Below, piece by piece: positions 9,519 to 18,852 of a DNA stretch of 64,000 bases (position 1 is its first letter; each line of letters begins with the position of its first letter). The DNA comes from an uncultured Butyricicoccus sp. (GTDB lineage: Bacteria; Bacillota; Clostridia; Oscillospirales; Butyricicoccaceae): NCBI GenBank assembly GCA_934532985.1, contig CAKTAV010000002.1, forward strand, positions 186,001-250,000, read 5' to 3'. A program made the translations under genes and the position numbers. Below the pieces are notes generated by a model. The model saw only the letters and a list, made by a program, of their open reading frames with translations, ran no database searches and was not told the origin of the DNA.

Positions 9519-10553
9519 CTATCCGACCACTAGCCGGACCACGTCCTGCCAAGTGATATATACCATCAACGCCATGAGCAGAGCCAAGCCCGCCGCATGG
9601 ATATATGCTTCATATTTTCGGTTTACCGGTCGGCGAATCACCAGTTCAATCAGCACAAACAGCAGCCGTCCGCCGTCCAGCGCCGGAAGCGGCAGCAAAT
9701 TCATCACGCCGAGGTTGATGGAAATAAACGCAACCAGCGAGAAGAAGGAGGACAAGCTGCTCTTCGCCGTCTCCGCCAGCATATCCGTCACGCCCACCGG
9801 GCCGGACAGCTCCTTGACGCCGACGTGTCCCGTGACCAACTCTCGCAGGCTAACCCAGACCATGCGCGCGTAATTATACGATGTGATCACACTCAGCCGC
9901 AGCTTGCCCGGAATGGTCAAGTCCTCTACCGTGAAATTCAGGCCGTATCGCTTGACGCCCGCTTCATCTCCGGCAAAATGCTGGAGCGGCATCGTCACCG
10001 TCTGTTCCAGCTTTTTTCCGTCGCGCAGCACCACAATGGAATGCGTATCGCTATCGCTCAGGCTCAGCGAGAGCGTGACATCGCTCGTGTCCAGAATGCG
10101 ATAGCCATCGATGCGCAGCAGACGGTCGCCTGCCATCAGGCCATCCTCTCCTTCTGATTGAAAGCCCGTCGCCAGTGAAGAAATCACCGGAACAACGGTC
10201 TGCTTCGCCGGAATGCACAGCACAAATACGATCAAAAAGCCGACCAAAAAATTCATCAGCGCACCGGCTGCCAAAATGAGAATGCGCCGTCCCGCCGACG
10301 CTTTGGTAAAGCACCGTGGATCCTTCGTATCCTCGTCTTCCCCCTCCATGACGCACGCGCCGCCGAATGGGAGAATACAGAGCTTGAACTCCGTCTCTCC
10401 GATTCGGTGCCGCAGAATAGCGGGACCCATGCCGATCCAAAACTCATTGACGCGAACGCCCGACGAGCGAGCCGCCATGAAATGCCCCAGCTCATGCGCC
10501 ATAATCAAAAATCCAAACGCTAAAATTGCCAGAATTACTGTAAAAACAGTCAA
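9519..10553 (-). CDS. rseP: RseP/RasP-type site-2 protease with PDZ domain
   Basis: Membrane-embedded zinc metalloprotease (M50) that cleaves anti-sigma factors and leftover signal peptides. HELGH in the first transmembrane segment gives two zinc ligands, and LPALDGGR near the C-terminus supplies the third (Asp). A PDZ domain sits between them. I favour a TTG start at 10553 (MTVFTVILAILAFG), preceded by GTAGGTG; a GTG at 10574 would overlap dxr by 13 bases and has no visible ribosome site. About 344 aa. Confidence 0.93.
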   Translation of the reverse strand: MTVFTVILAILAFGFLIMAHELGHFMAARSSGVRVNEFWIGMGPAILRHRIGETEFKLCILPFGGACVMEGEDEDTKDPRCFTKASAGRRILILAAGALMNFLVGFLIVFVLCIPAKQTVVPVISSLATGFQSEGEDGLMAGDRLLRIDGYRILDTSDVTLSLSLSDSDTHSIVVLRDGKKLEQTVTMPLQHFAGDEAGVKRYGLNFTVEDLTIPGKLRLSVITSYNYARMVWVSLRELVTGHVGVKELSGPVGVTDMLAETAKSSLSSFFSLVAFISINLGVMNLLPLPALDGGRLLFVLIELVIRRPVNRKYEAYIHAAGLALLMALMVYITWQDVVRLVVG

Positions 10554-10561
10554 AGAAACAC

Positions 10562-11704
10562 CTACTTCACACACTCGAGCACCGTGCGGCGCGCCGCACG
10601 ATCACTTTCCAGCACATCCTCCACCGTGATATCGGCACAAAATGCAATTCGCTCCATCGTCTCCCCGACCAACTCTGCAATCTGATAGAACGCAATCTTA
10701 TCATGCAGGAACAAATCCACTGCCGCTTCGTTGGCGCCGTTGAGCACCGCGCCCAAATTTCCGCGCGCCTTTGCCGCGCGCTTTGCCAGCCCCAGCGCCG
10801 GAAACGCCTGCTCATCCGGCGCATAAAACGTCATCTTGCCCAGTGCCGGCAGATCCAGCGGCGGCACCTTGCACGCCATCCGCTTCGGGTAGGTCAGCGC
10901 GTACTGAATCGGCAGACGCATATCCGGATTGCCCATCTGCGCAATGACCGAACCGTCGTCATATTCCACCGCAGAGTGTACAACGCTCTCTCGGTGTACC
11001 ACAATGTCAATCTGCTCCGGCTCCACATCGTACAGCCACATGGCCTCGATCAGCTCCAGTCCCTTATTCATCATGGTTGCCGAATCAATCGTGATTTTCG
11101 CTCCCATGCTCCAGTTCGGGTGATGCAGCGCCTGCTCCTTCGTCACATGCTTCATCTGCTCCGCCGTCATACCGAAAAACGGTCCGCCCGATGCCGTGAG
11201 CAAAATGCGGCGAACCGCATTGTCTGCCCGTCCCTGTAAGCACTGGAAGATGGCAGAATGTTCGGAATCCACCGGCGAGATCGCAACACCCTTTTCGCGC
11301 GCTCGGCGCATAACAATCTGTCCGGCGCACACCAGTGTCTCTTTATTTGCCAGCGCGATATCCTTTCCCGCGTCAATCGCCGCCAGCGTCGGCAGCAGGC
11401 CGACCATACCGACCACCGCTGTCACAACAATGTCCGCCTCTGACAGCGTCGCCGCCTCCAGCAGGCCATCCATGCCGGATACCACGCGAATCGACGTATC
11501 CTTTAGGCGAGTCCGCAGCTCCGCGGCGCACGCTTCATCGTACACACCGACCAGCTGCGGGTGCAGAAGCCGTGCCTGCTGCTCCGCTCGCTCAATATTG
11601 GTATTAACCGTGATGGCACACACCTGCGCGTCAATACTATCCAGTATGTCAATCGTCTGGGTGCCAATTGAACCCGTCGATCCCAGAATTACCAGCTTTT
11701 TCAT
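10562..11704 (-). CDS. dxr: Dxr, 1-deoxy-D-xylulose 5-phosphate reductoisomerase
   Basis: NADPH-dependent second step of the MEP pathway, 380 aa. The N-terminal Rossmann motif is LGSTGSIGTQT. The metal-binding/catalytic segment SPVDSEHSAIFQCL and the flexible loop TASGGPF are present, with NKGLELIEA further on. The start ATG shares a base with the cdsA stop (TAATG). It lies between cdsA and rseP, as in most Firmicutes. Confidence 0.97.
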   Translation of the reverse strand: MKKLVILGSTGSIGTQTIDILDSIDAQVCAITVNTNIERAEQQARLLHPQLVGVYDEACAAELRTRLKDTSIRVVSGMDGLLEAATLSEADIVVTAVVGMVGLLPTLAAIDAGKDIALANKETLVCAGQIVMRRAREKGVAISPVDSEHSAIFQCLQGRADNAVRRILLTASGGPFFGMTAEQMKHVTKEQALHHPNWSMGAKITIDSATMMNKGLELIEAMWLYDVEPEQIDIVVHRESVVHSAVEYDDGSVIAQMGNPDMRLPIQYALTYPKRMACKVPPLDLPALGKMTFYAPDEQAFPALGLAKRAAKARGNLGAVLNGANEAAVDLFLHDKIAFYQIAELVGETMERIAFCADITVEDVLESDRAARRTVLECVK

Positions 11705-12528
11705 TATATTACTCTCACCATCGCAAATGCATAAATCAGCAGCTCAATCGCCGGTGCGACAAAAATAACGCTGTCAAACCGATCGAGCACGCCGCCGTGG
11801 CCTGGAAAAATCTTGCCGTAATCCTTGATTCCGCTGCCGCGCTTGACCACCGAAAACGACAGGTCGCCCAGCTGACCGAGAATTGCGCCAAAAAAGCCAA
11901 GCACGATATACTCCGGCAAAATCGAGCCCAGCGCATAGCCGCAAACAAAGTGAACGACAATCGCGTAGATCATGGAAAGAACCGCCGCACCGATTACGCC
12001 ACCAATCGAACCCTCAATCGTCTTTTTCGGCGAAACCACCGGTGCCAGCTTGTGCTTGCCAAACGCCATGCCGGAGAACAGCGCGCAGGTATCCGAACCC
12101 CACGCTGCCAGCAGCGGAAGCAAAATGTAGACCTTGCCGTTGTCCAAGCCGAAAATACGAATCAGCGACATCAGCAGATACGGAATGACCACGCCGGCAA
12201 AAAAGACACCGGCAATCTGTGCAAAGCCATATCGATCATGCGTTTTGAGCAGGATGCAGAAGATCACAACGATGGACAAAAAGACCACCAAGCGCATCCA
12301 GAAACCCCAGTCTGCCGAAGACGACGCAATCGCCATGCACAGCGCAATGCCCATCGACAGCAGCTGAAGCGGACGGCTGTGTGCGCCGCCTACCGCCGCA
12401 GTGAACTCCTGCGCCGCGATCACCGCCAGCGCAATCATCGCAATGGTCGCCACAATCGGCGGGAATACATACAGCGCCAGCAGAACAAACGCCGCGCCAA
12501 AAACGCCAAATAACACTCGTGTTTTCAT
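11704..12528 (-). CDS. cdsA: CdsA, phosphatidate cytidylyltransferase
   Basis: Integral membrane enzyme making CDP-diacylglycerol from phosphatidate and CTP. About eight hydrophobic segments are seen. The family signature near the C-terminus is visible as KRGSGIKDYGKIFPGHGG followed by LDRFDS. The start is the ATG at 12528 (MKTRVLFGVF) with GGAGGAG 8 bases upstream, giving 274 aa; the frame is open upstream but overlaps uppS. Confidence 0.96.
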   Translation of the reverse strand: MKTRVLFGVFGAAFVLLALYVFPPIVATIAMIALAVIAAQEFTAAVGGAHSRPLQLLSMGIALCMAIASSSADWGFWMRLVVFLSIVVIFCILLKTHDRYGFAQIAGVFFAGVVIPYLLMSLIRIFGLDNGKVYILLPLLAAWGSDTCALFSGMAFGKHKLAPVVSPKKTIEGSIGGVIGAAVLSMIYAIVVHFVCGYALGSILPEYIVLGFFGAILGQLGDLSFSVVKRGSGIKDYGKIFPGHGGVLDRFDSVIFVAPAIELLIYAFAMVRVI

Positions 12529-12532
12529 TCGT

Positions 12533-13276
12533 TCACACTCCTCCAAATCGTCTCTGCCGTTGGTTGAACGACGCAATTGCCTCGTCCAGATCCTTTGTCG
12601 AAAAATCCGGCCAGAGAACATCGGTGAAATAGTATTCGGAATAGGCCGACTGCCACAGAAGGAAATTGGAGACGCGAATCTCGCCGCTCGGGCGAATAAT
12701 CAGATCCGGGTCCGGCATGTGCGCTGTGTACAAATGCTGCGTAATGGTGTCCTCCGTAATATCCTCCGGCGCCAGCTCCCCACGCTGTACCTCGCCTGCA
12801 ATGGCACGCACTGCATTTTTGATCTCATCGCGTCCGCCGTAGTTGATACACAGCGTCGCATGCGCCGGATTGTCCATTGTCTGCGCGATCTCTTCGCATT
12901 CGTCAATCAGCTCGCAGATATCCTCCGGCAGAACAGACAGATCACCGATCACATGAACAGCGACGTTGTTCTTCCGCATCGTCTCTACCGCCTCGCGCAG
13001 ATATTTGCGGAACAGATTCATCAGCGCATCCACTTCATCCTGCGGCCGCTTCCAGTTTTCTGTCGAGAAGGCATATACGGTAAAATATTTTACCCCGATG
13101 TCCTTGCAATATGTCGCAATGCGGCGGAAGGTCTCCGCTCCGTTGGCGTGTCCCGCCTTGCGCGGCAGTCCGCGCCGCTTCGCCCAACGGCCGTTGCCGT
13201 CCATAATCACCGCGATATGCTGCGGTACGGTCTCCGGCGCCTTCGTCTCCTCCTTACGCAGTCCAAACAATGCCAC
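12533..13276 (-). CDS. uppS: UppS, undecaprenyl diphosphate synthase
   Basis: Cis-prenyltransferase that makes the C55 lipid carrier precursor for peptidoglycan. The signature AVIMDGNGRWAKRRG carries the catalytic Asp, and the C-terminal DLIIRPSGEIRVSNFLLWQ is typical. An ATG at 13348 lies inside a stable hairpin and has no ribosome site. I prefer the GTG at 13276, giving an N-terminus MALFGLRKEE like family members (247 aa), with GGAAAGG about 12 bases upstream. The exact start is uncertain. Confidence 0.93.
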   Translation of the reverse strand: MALFGLRKEETKAPETVPQHIAVIMDGNGRWAKRRGLPRKAGHANGAETFRRIATYCKDIGVKYFTVYAFSTENWKRPQDEVDALMNLFRKYLREAVETMRKNNVAVHVIGDLSVLPEDICELIDECEEIAQTMDNPAHATLCINYGGRDEIKNAVRAIAGEVQRGELAPEDITEDTITQHLYTAHMPDPDLIIRPSGEIRVSNFLLWQSAYSEYYFTDVLWPDFSTKDLDEAIASFNQRQRRFGGV

Positions 13277-13332
13277 GTTATAAACCAGCCTTTCCAGCGG
13301 CAAACCGCCGCCTGTTAAACAAATTGTAATGC

Positions 13333-13366
13333 AAGTATGGGCGACCATCGCAGCCGCCCATACCTT
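13333..13366 (-). terminator. Hairpin between frr and uppS
   Basis: GTATGGGCG (13335-13343) pairs with CGCCCATAC (13355-13363), with two more A/T pairs outside. There is no strong T-tract on either strand. It may be a processing or attenuation site that lets some transcription continue into uppS. It argues against the ATG at 13348 as the uppS start. Confidence 0.45.
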
Positions 13367-13380
13367 GTTTCTAATTCAGA

Positions 13381-13929
13381 TTATACGTCCTTCAGCTCTG
13401 CGGACTTCTTTGCGACCATTTCGTCAATCTTCTTGATATACTTATCGGTCATCTTCTGCATGCTGTCCTCTGCATCAGCGATCTCATCCTCGCTGACCTC
13501 CGACTTCTTTTTGGCAGCCTTGAGCTTATCCATCGCATCGCGGCGGATGTTGCGGATAGCAACCTTGCCGCCCTCGCCTTCCTTGGAAACCTGCTTGATC
13601 AGATCCTTTCTGCGCTCCTCCGTCAGCGGCGGGAACGTCAGCCGAATCAGCTTGCCGTCGTTCTGCGGGTTGATGCCCAGATCCGACGTCTGAATTGCCT
13701 TATTGATATCCTTCAGCAGCGAACCGTCCCACGGCTGAATGGTCAGCGTGCGCGGATCCGGAGATGCGATTGCCGCAACCTGATTCAGCGGGGTCTGCGT
13801 GCCATAGTAGTCCACCGTAATCTTGTGCAGAACAGAGGCATTGGCACGGCCGGCACGGATGCTGCCCAGCGTCTCCTGCAAAACCTCCAGCGTCTTCTGC
13901 ATTTTACCTTCATATTTCGAAATATCCAT
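13381..13929 (-). CDS. frr: Frr, ribosome recycling factor
   Basis: Splits the post-termination ribosome together with EF-G. 182 aa, normal length. Typical segments are IRAGRANASVLHKITVDYYG near the N-terminus, PDPRTLTIQPWD, and the long helical C-terminal half (RRDAMDKLKAAKKKSEVSED). GGGAGGAG lies before the ATG. It follows pyrH by 37 bases and is probably cotranscribed. Confidence 0.97.
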   Translation of the reverse strand: MDISKYEGKMQKTLEVLQETLGSIRAGRANASVLHKITVDYYGTQTPLNQVAAIASPDPRTLTIQPWDGSLLKDINKAIQTSDLGINPQNDGKLIRLTFPPLTEERRKDLIKQVSKEGEGGKVAIRNIRRDAMDKLKAAKKKSEVSEDEIADAEDSMQKMTDKYIKKIDEMVAKKSAELKDV

Positions 13930-13966
13930 ATTCTATACTCCTCCCTTTCAGGAACTTAATCAAATA

Positions 13967-14683
13967 TTATGTGCGTACCAGCGTTCCGACCTTTTCGCCC
14001 AGAACCGCGCGGTAAATGTTCTCCGGATCCTTCAACGCAAAGACCAGAACCGGAATGCTGTTGTCCATCGACAGCGTCGTCGCCGTGGTATCCATAACGC
14101 CGAGACGTTGCTTGATGACATCCATGTACGTCAGGTCGTCATACTTCTTCGCGTCCGGATTGGTCGCCGGATCGGAATCGTACACGCCGTCAATGTTCTT
14201 CGCCAGCAGAATAATATCGGCATTGATCTCCGCCGCACGCAGCGCTGCCGCCGTGTCCGTCGAGAAATACGGGTTACCAGTGCCGCAGCCAAAGATAACG
14301 ACGCGGCCCTTTTCCAGATGACGCGTTGCCTTGTTGCGGATATACGGCTCCGCAATTTGACGCATCTCAATTGCCGTCTGTACACGAACGTCCACGCCGC
14401 GCTGTTCCAGGGCATCCGCCAGAGCCAGCGAGTTAATCGTGGTAGCCAGCATGCCCATATGGTCGGCGCGCGTACGCTCCATGTGGTCGCCGCCGTCCTT
14501 GACACCGCGCCAGAAGTTGCCGCCTCCAACAACGATGCTTACCTGCGTACCGATATCGACACAGCGCTTCACGACATCGCACACCGGGCCGATTACGTCA
14601 AAGTTCAGACCGAACTTCTTGTCGCCTGCCAGCGCTTCTCCGCTGATCTTTACCAAAACTCGTTTATACTTTGGTGTATCCAT
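13967..14683 (-). CDS. pyrH: PyrH, UMP kinase
   Basis: Hexameric bacterial UMP kinase of the amino-acid kinase fold, making UDP. 238 aa. Visible motifs are KISGEALAG (nucleotide binding), VVGGGNFWRG, the UMP-binding region DHMGMLATTINSLAL, and GTGNPYFSTDTAAALRA. First gene of the pyrH-to-polC block; rpsB and tsf, which often precede it, are not adjacent. Confidence 0.97.
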   Translation of the reverse strand: MDTPKYKRVLVKISGEALAGDKKFGLNFDVIGPVCDVVKRCVDIGTQVSIVVGGGNFWRGVKDGGDHMERTRADHMGMLATTINSLALADALEQRGVDVRVQTAIEMRQIAEPYIRNKATRHLEKGRVVIFGCGTGNPYFSTDTAAALRAAEINADIILLAKNIDGVYDSDPATNPDAKKYDDLTYMDVIKQRLGVMDTTATTLSMDNSIPVLVFALKDPENIYRAVLGEKVGTLVRT

Positions 14684-14722
14684 TGCAGCTTATCCTCCGA
14701 TAGTATCCTTTGTGTTGTTTTT

Positions 14723-14751
14723 ATTTTACATGATTAGCCGTCAGATTGCAA
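14723..14751 (-). promoter_or_regulatory. Promoter of the pyrH-frr-uppS-cdsA-dxr-rseP-ispG-polC block
   Basis: Leftward: TTGCAA (14751-14746), 17-base spacer, TAAAAT (14728-14723), about 40 bases before the pyrH start. Good spacing, moderate boxes. Confidence 0.6.
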
Positions 14752-14823
14752 ATCCATTCTGCGTTTTTTCCGCAGGTTTATCGAAAAGCGAGAAATTTCT
14801 GTCATTCTGTGCCGAACCGAATG

Positions 14824-14868
14824 AAAAGAGGACATTTCACAGCACGTCTTTCGCGCGGAAACATCCTC
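14824..14868 (-). terminator. Probable terminator after the DMT exporter gene
   Basis: Interrupted inverted repeat: GAGGA (14828-14832) with TCCTC (14864-14868) and inner TTTC/GAAA pairs, followed leftward by TTTT (14827-14824). It lies between the leftward exporter gene and the pyrH promoter. Confidence 0.45.
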
Positions 14869-14926
14869 TTATTTGTCTATCTATGTCTCGTTTTCTTCCG
14901 AATTTCTCTCACTCAAACCATATGTG

Positions 14927-15865
14927 CTATTTCCTGCCTTGATACGTCACGCGGCGCACAAACCGTGCCGAACTGCCCAGTACAAGCGACTCACGCGCCG
15001 GTTCTTTGGTTTTCCGCTTGGTCTTGATGCACTCGCCCAGCAGTGCTCCGCCCAAAATACAGACAGCACCTGCCGCCTGCGTCGGTGTCATGGCTTCTCT
15101 GAGCAGAGTCACGGACATCACCACTGCGGACAATGGCTCTAGGTAACCGCAAATCGAAACAGTCTGCACCGGCAGCTTACCGAGCGAAGAAAAGTACAGG
15201 AAGCAGCCAACACCAGTGTTCACCAGCCCCAGCATCCAGATCCATTTCCAATCTCCAGCCTGAATGGGCAGCTCCAGCCCGCTTTTACACACGGTATACA
15301 CTGCGACTGTGCCAAAGCTGATGGCAATTTGCAGCAGCGCGTTTTCCATACCGGTAATGTCGCTTGCCTTCTTGTTAAAGATAATCATTCCGGCGTACAT
15401 TACCGCAGACATCGCTCCGCAGAACAATCCCCACGAATTGACACCGCCCGCCGATTGTCCGTTAATCAGCAGTACGCCGCAGAGCACCAGCGCAAAGCCA
15501 GCCGTCTTAGGCAGCGTCAGCCTTTCGTGAAACAGTACGGGCGACAGCGCCATGACGATAACCGGGCCGCAGTAATACAGCAGCGACGCGATGCCAACGC
15601 CGATTTGAACATAAGCCTCGTACAAGAAAATCCAGCTGATGCCCGTCGAAATACCCGAAATCAGCAAAAATACAAACGCTTTCTTCTTATTGTAAAAAGT
15701 AAACTTTTGTCCCAACAGCAAGAACAGCATTAGCAGCAATCCGCTGCCAATCATCGTGCGCAGCATGACAATCTGATAGCTGCTCAACGAAATATGGCTT
15801 GCCACAATTCCGTTGCTTCCAAACAGCAGCAGTCCCGCCAAGTACATCATATAGGGTCGTTTCAT
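14927..15865 (-). CDS. EamA/DMT-family metabolite exporter
   Basis: 312 aa with about ten hydrophobic segments in two homologous halves, the layout of the drug/metabolite transporter superfamily. The first half ends in ISTGISWIFLYEAYVQIG and the second in YLEPLSAVVMSVTLLREAM, both typical of EamA repeats. The substrate is unknown. The start is the second of two adjacent ATGs, six bases after GGAGGT. It is divergent from a LysR gene and its promoter overlaps a palindrome that is probably that regulator's operator. The C-terminal tail is long and basic. Confidence 0.9.
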   Translation of the reverse strand: MKRPYMMYLAGLLLFGSNGIVASHISLSSYQIVMLRTMIGSGLLLMLFLLLGQKFTFYNKKKAFVFLLISGISTGISWIFLYEAYVQIGVGIASLLYYCGPVIVMALSPVLFHERLTLPKTAGFALVLCGVLLINGQSAGGVNSWGLFCGAMSAVMYAGMIIFNKKASDITGMENALLQIAISFGTVAVYTVCKSGLELPIQAGDWKWIWMLGLVNTGVGCFLYFSSLGKLPVQTVSICGYLEPLSAVVMSVTLLREAMTPTQAAGAVCILGGALLGECIKTKRKTKEPARESLVLGSSARFVRRVTYQGRK

Positions 15866-15980
15866 CATTCCACCTCCGGCAGTCCTACCACTGCCAGCAT
15901 CTCATTTTTTCGAGATATTCTTCCTTACTAAGCATTCGGAAATGGTGCGCACGTTTCTCTCTTGCTTTTTTGTTGCCTGT

Positions 15981-16009
15981 ATTGTATCATTGATTTTAGA
16001 ATTTGAAAA
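15981..16009 (-). promoter_or_regulatory. Promoter of the DMT exporter gene
   Basis: Leftward: TTTTCA (16009-16004), 17-base spacer, extended minus-10 TGATACAAT ending at 15981. The minus-35 is weak, which suits activation by the divergent LysR protein. The whole region, including the palindrome upstream, recurs in front of the gene at 24794. Confidence 0.7.
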
Positions 16010-16018
16010 GCGAATGTT

Positions 16019-16037
16019 TTTCATGCTAAGCATGAAA
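16019..16037. promoter_or_regulatory. Palindrome, probable LysR operator
   Basis: Perfect 8-bp inverted repeat with a 3-base centre, TTTCATGC-TAA-GCATGAAA, containing the T-N11-A pattern expected of LysR-type binding sites. It is centred about 54 bases upstream of the expected exporter transcription start and just before the lysR ribosome site, so it could both activate the exporter and repress lysR. Confidence 0.65.
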
Positions 16038-16062
16038 TTTTAACATGAAAAGGAGCAGCCTC

Positions 16063-16956
16063 ATGGACGTAAATATCTTAAAATACATCGCCTTTGTCAA
16101 GACCGTCGAATATGGCAGCTTTACCCGCGCCGCGGAGCTTCTCAACTACTCCCAGTCCGGTATCAGCCGCATGATCAGCGATCTGGAGAAAGACTGGAAT
16201 CTCTCCCTGCTCGAGCGCAGCCGCGCCGGTATTCGTCTCACCTCCAGCGGTAAGGCGCTGCTTCCCTACGCCAAGGGCGTCTGTGAGGAGTACTCCCGCC
16301 TTCAAATGCAGGTTGATGAGCTGAACGGTCTGCACTCCGGTCTGATTCGCATTGGCACGATTTCCAGCGTCGCTGCTCATTGGCTGCCGAATATCATTAA
16401 GGAATTTCAGAAAACCTATCCAAACATTGATTATGAGCTGGTGCTCGGACACTATATTGACATCGAGCACTGGATCGCCGAAGGTCGTGTAGACTGCGGT
16501 TTTCTGCGGCTTCCGACGAATCCGGAATTTGACACCATTCCGCTGGGGCAGGACAAGCTGCTTGTCGTTCTGCCGGAGAATCATCCACTGACGGAATATG
16601 ACACCATTCCTATTGACACTCTCGCCGATTATCCGTTTATGCTGCTGGAAAAGGACGCAAAAACCGAAATTTCCGAGCTGTTTGAACAGCACAACGTCAA
16701 GCCCAAGGTGCACTTTACCACCAGCGACGACTATGCCGTCATGTCCATGGTGGAAAAGGGTCTCGGCATCAGCATTCTTCCAGAGCTGATTCTCAAACGC
16801 ACGCCCTATCACATTGTGACCAAGGAGCTCAACTTCCCCGCCCGCCGCACACTCGGTCTGGCCATGCGCGACAAAAAACGTATCTCTCTGGCGGTAACAC
16901 GGCTGATTGAACATCTGGATTATCGAACGGCGGACGCGTCAGAAGATCTACTCTGA
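16063..16956 (+). CDS. LysR-family transcriptional regulator
   Basis: 297 aa. N-terminal winged helix-turn-helix (YGSFTRAAELLNYSQSGISR at about 16-36) and a periplasmic-binding-like effector domain from about 90 (LIRIGTISSVAAHWLPNII, YAVMSMVEKGLGISILPELI). The ATG at 16063 follows AAAAGGAG by 8 bases; an ATG at 16045 lacks a ribosome site. Divergent from the DMT exporter, which it probably controls. The effector is unknown. A sugar acetyltransferase follows 41 bases downstream. Confidence 0.93.
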   Translation: MDVNILKYIAFVKTVEYGSFTRAAELLNYSQSGISRMISDLEKDWNLSLLERSRAGIRLTSSGKALLPYAKGVCEEYSRLQMQVDELNGLHSGLIRIGTISSVAAHWLPNIIKEFQKTYPNIDYELVLGHYIDIEHWIAEGRVDCGFLRLPTNPEFDTIPLGQDKLLVVLPENHPLTEYDTIPIDTLADYPFMLLEKDAKTEISELFEQHNVKPKVHFTTSDDYAVMSMVEKGLGISILPELILKRTPYHIVTKELNFPARRTLGLAMRDKKRISLAVTRLIEHLDYRTADASEDLL

Positions 16957-16997
16957 AAATCAATCGTTAAATAGCATATAATAAGGAGAACCCATCT

Positions 16998-17585
16998 ATG
17001 ACGATGTTAGAGATTATGAAGCAAAAACAGGCCTATTGTTCTTACCACCGCGATATGCCATCCGAGCTCCAGCAGAGGGCAAAAGCACTGTGTTGGGAGT
17101 ACAACCAAACCAGTCCCGCAGAAACTGACAAACGCGCCGCGTTATTACAGGAGCTGCTCGGCGACTGCTATCCGCTTACGTTTATCGAGCCTTCTTTTCG
17201 CTGTGACTATGGCTTTAACATCCACACGCATGGTCTGACCTTTCTCAACTATAATTGTGTCATTTTGGACACCTCACCGGTGGACATCGGCGAAAATGTG
17301 TTTATCGCCCCCGGTGTCTGCATCGCCTGTTCCGGTCATGCTATTGATGCCCGCCAGCGCGCGGAGGGTATTGGCACTTCCGCTCCGATTACTATCGGGC
17401 GCGACGTTTGGATCGGCGCCAACTCTACCATCTGCGGCGGCGTCACTATCGGCGACAAAAGCATTATCGGCGCCGGAAGTGTGGTCACCAAAAACATTCC
17501 CGCCGGCGTCATCGCCGTGGGAAATCCGTGCCGCGTGCTTCGTCCGATTGGCAAAGATGATCACATTGATCCGCTTTCCTTCTAA
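16998..17585 (+). CDS. Sugar O-acetyltransferase, maltose/galactoside type (LbH fold)
   Basis: Acetyl-CoA-dependent acetyltransferase, 195 aa. The N-terminal MAC-type helical domain is followed by a left-handed beta-helix of hexapeptide repeats ending in VWIGANSTICGGVTIGDKSI and IPAGVIAVGNPCRV. The catalytic His is in ACSGHAIDARQRA. Close in layout to Maa and LacA proteins. The true sugar acceptor cannot be read from the sequence. AAGGAG lies 9 bases before the ATG. Probably cotranscribed with the upstream lysR gene. Confidence 0.9.
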   Translation: MTMLEIMKQKQAYCSYHRDMPSELQQRAKALCWEYNQTSPAETDKRAALLQELLGDCYPLTFIEPSFRCDYGFNIHTHGLTFLNYNCVILDTSPVDIGENVFIAPGVCIACSGHAIDARQRAEGIGTSAPITIGRDVWIGANSTICGGVTIGDKSIIGAGSVVTKNIPAGVIAVGNPCRVLRPIGKDDHIDPLSF

Positions 17586-17611
17586 GTATAATAATGAATA
17601 CGCAGACAGCA

Positions 17612-17649
17612 AAAAAACCTCTGGACGGAATACCATCCAGAGGTTTTTT
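17612..17649. terminator. Bidirectional terminator
   Basis: CCTCTGGA..GG pairs with CC..TCCAGAGG around a short loop, with a run of A on the left and of T on the right. It serves the convergent acetyltransferase and MetE-like genes. Confidence 0.9.
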
Positions 17650-17698
17650 GCAAGTGTACGATAGCTTTTATTATTCCATTACCGTTTCGACCAGACAA

Positions 17699-18811
17699 TC
17701 AACCCCAAACCTCTTCGGCAATTTCTTTGACCAGCGCGAGCTTTGCCCACTGCTCTTCTTCCGTCAGCTTGTTCCCAATCTCGCACGACGCGAAACCGCA
17801 CTGTGGGCTGAGATACAGACAATCCAACGGGATGTACTCCTCCGCCTCACGGATACGCGCAATTACCTCTGCCTTGTCCTCCAGCTTCGGGGACTTGGTG
17901 GTAATCAGACCAAGAACGACCTTCTTCTCGCCCGTGACTGCCTTCAGCGGCTCAAAGCCGCCGGAGCGCTCATCGTCAAACTCCAGATAATACGCATCGA
18001 CATTCTCACGTCCGAACAGCGGCTCCGCCACCGGATCGTATGCACCGCTGCTGAAATATGCCGAATGATAGTTGCCGCGGCAAACGTGCGTGTTGAGAAT
18101 CAGATCCTCCGGCTGATTCTCCAGAACCAGATTGTTGACGCGTAGAAGCTTCTCGGTAATCGACTTCAGATCCGTGCCCTCGCCGTAACGAGTCATGCTG
18201 CCCTCTGCTACCAGCACGCCCCACGTACAGTCGTCCAGCTGGATATTGCGGCAACCCGCGTCGTACAGATCACGGATAACCTGACGGTAACCGTTTGCAA
18301 TGTCTGCAATCAGCTCGTCATCCGTCGGGTAAATCGCTCGCGTCGATCTCTCATTTACCGGAATGACCATCTGCTGGAAAAACTGCGCCGGTGCCGGAAT
18401 GGTCTGCTTTGCCACTGTGTTTTCATCCTCCAGCTGCTTGACGAACTTGAAATGCTCGACAAACGGATGATTCTCCGCGTACAGCTTGCCCGTCAGCCAT
18501 GTGTCATCAATCAGTGCGTCCTCGCCCTGAAAGGCAACGCCCCTTTCTGTCTTTTTATGCGCGACGCCCTGAAATCCCCACATGAAATCCAGATGCCATG
18601 TTGCACGTCGGAATTCGCCGTCGGTGATAACGTGATAGCCCGCCGCCTTCTGCTTATTGACCAGATCGACAATCAGCTTGTCCTCAACGGTCTTCAAATC
18701 CTCTGCCGTAATCTTACCGGCTTTCCAGTTGGCGCGCGCCTGCTTCAGCTCTTCCGGTCGAAGAAAGCTGCCGACATAGTCATAACGAAATGGGGTATTG
18801 TGCTTGCTCAT
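17699..18811 (-). CDS. MetE-like cobalamin-independent methyltransferase (YxjG/YxjH type)
   Basis: 370 aa, corresponding to the C-terminal catalytic half of MetE, as in the short YxjG/YxjH family; likely methyl transfer to a thiol such as homocysteine. Candidate zinc ligands are His and Cys in NTHVCRGN (about 240), Glu in YYLEFDDER (about 278) and Cys in SPQCGFAS (about 338). The full MetE N-terminal domain is absent, so the methyl donor may not be polyglutamyl methyl-THF. The start is at 18811 with AAAAGGAG upstream. A LysR gene is adjacent. Confidence 0.88.
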   Translation of the reverse strand: MSKHNTPFRYDYVGSFLRPEELKQARANWKAGKITAEDLKTVEDKLIVDLVNKQKAAGYHVITDGEFRRATWHLDFMWGFQGVAHKKTERGVAFQGEDALIDDTWLTGKLYAENHPFVEHFKFVKQLEDENTVAKQTIPAPAQFFQQMVIPVNERSTRAIYPTDDELIADIANGYRQVIRDLYDAGCRNIQLDDCTWGVLVAEGSMTRYGEGTDLKSITEKLLRVNNLVLENQPEDLILNTHVCRGNYHSAYFSSGAYDPVAEPLFGRENVDAYYLEFDDERSGGFEPLKAVTGEKKVVLGLITTKSPKLEDKAEVIARIREAEEYIPLDCLYLSPQCGFASCEIGNKLTEEEQWAKLALVKEIAEEVWG

Positions 18812-18852
18812 AATGAAATTCTCCTTTTTTTTCATAACTTTTTGATGGTCTC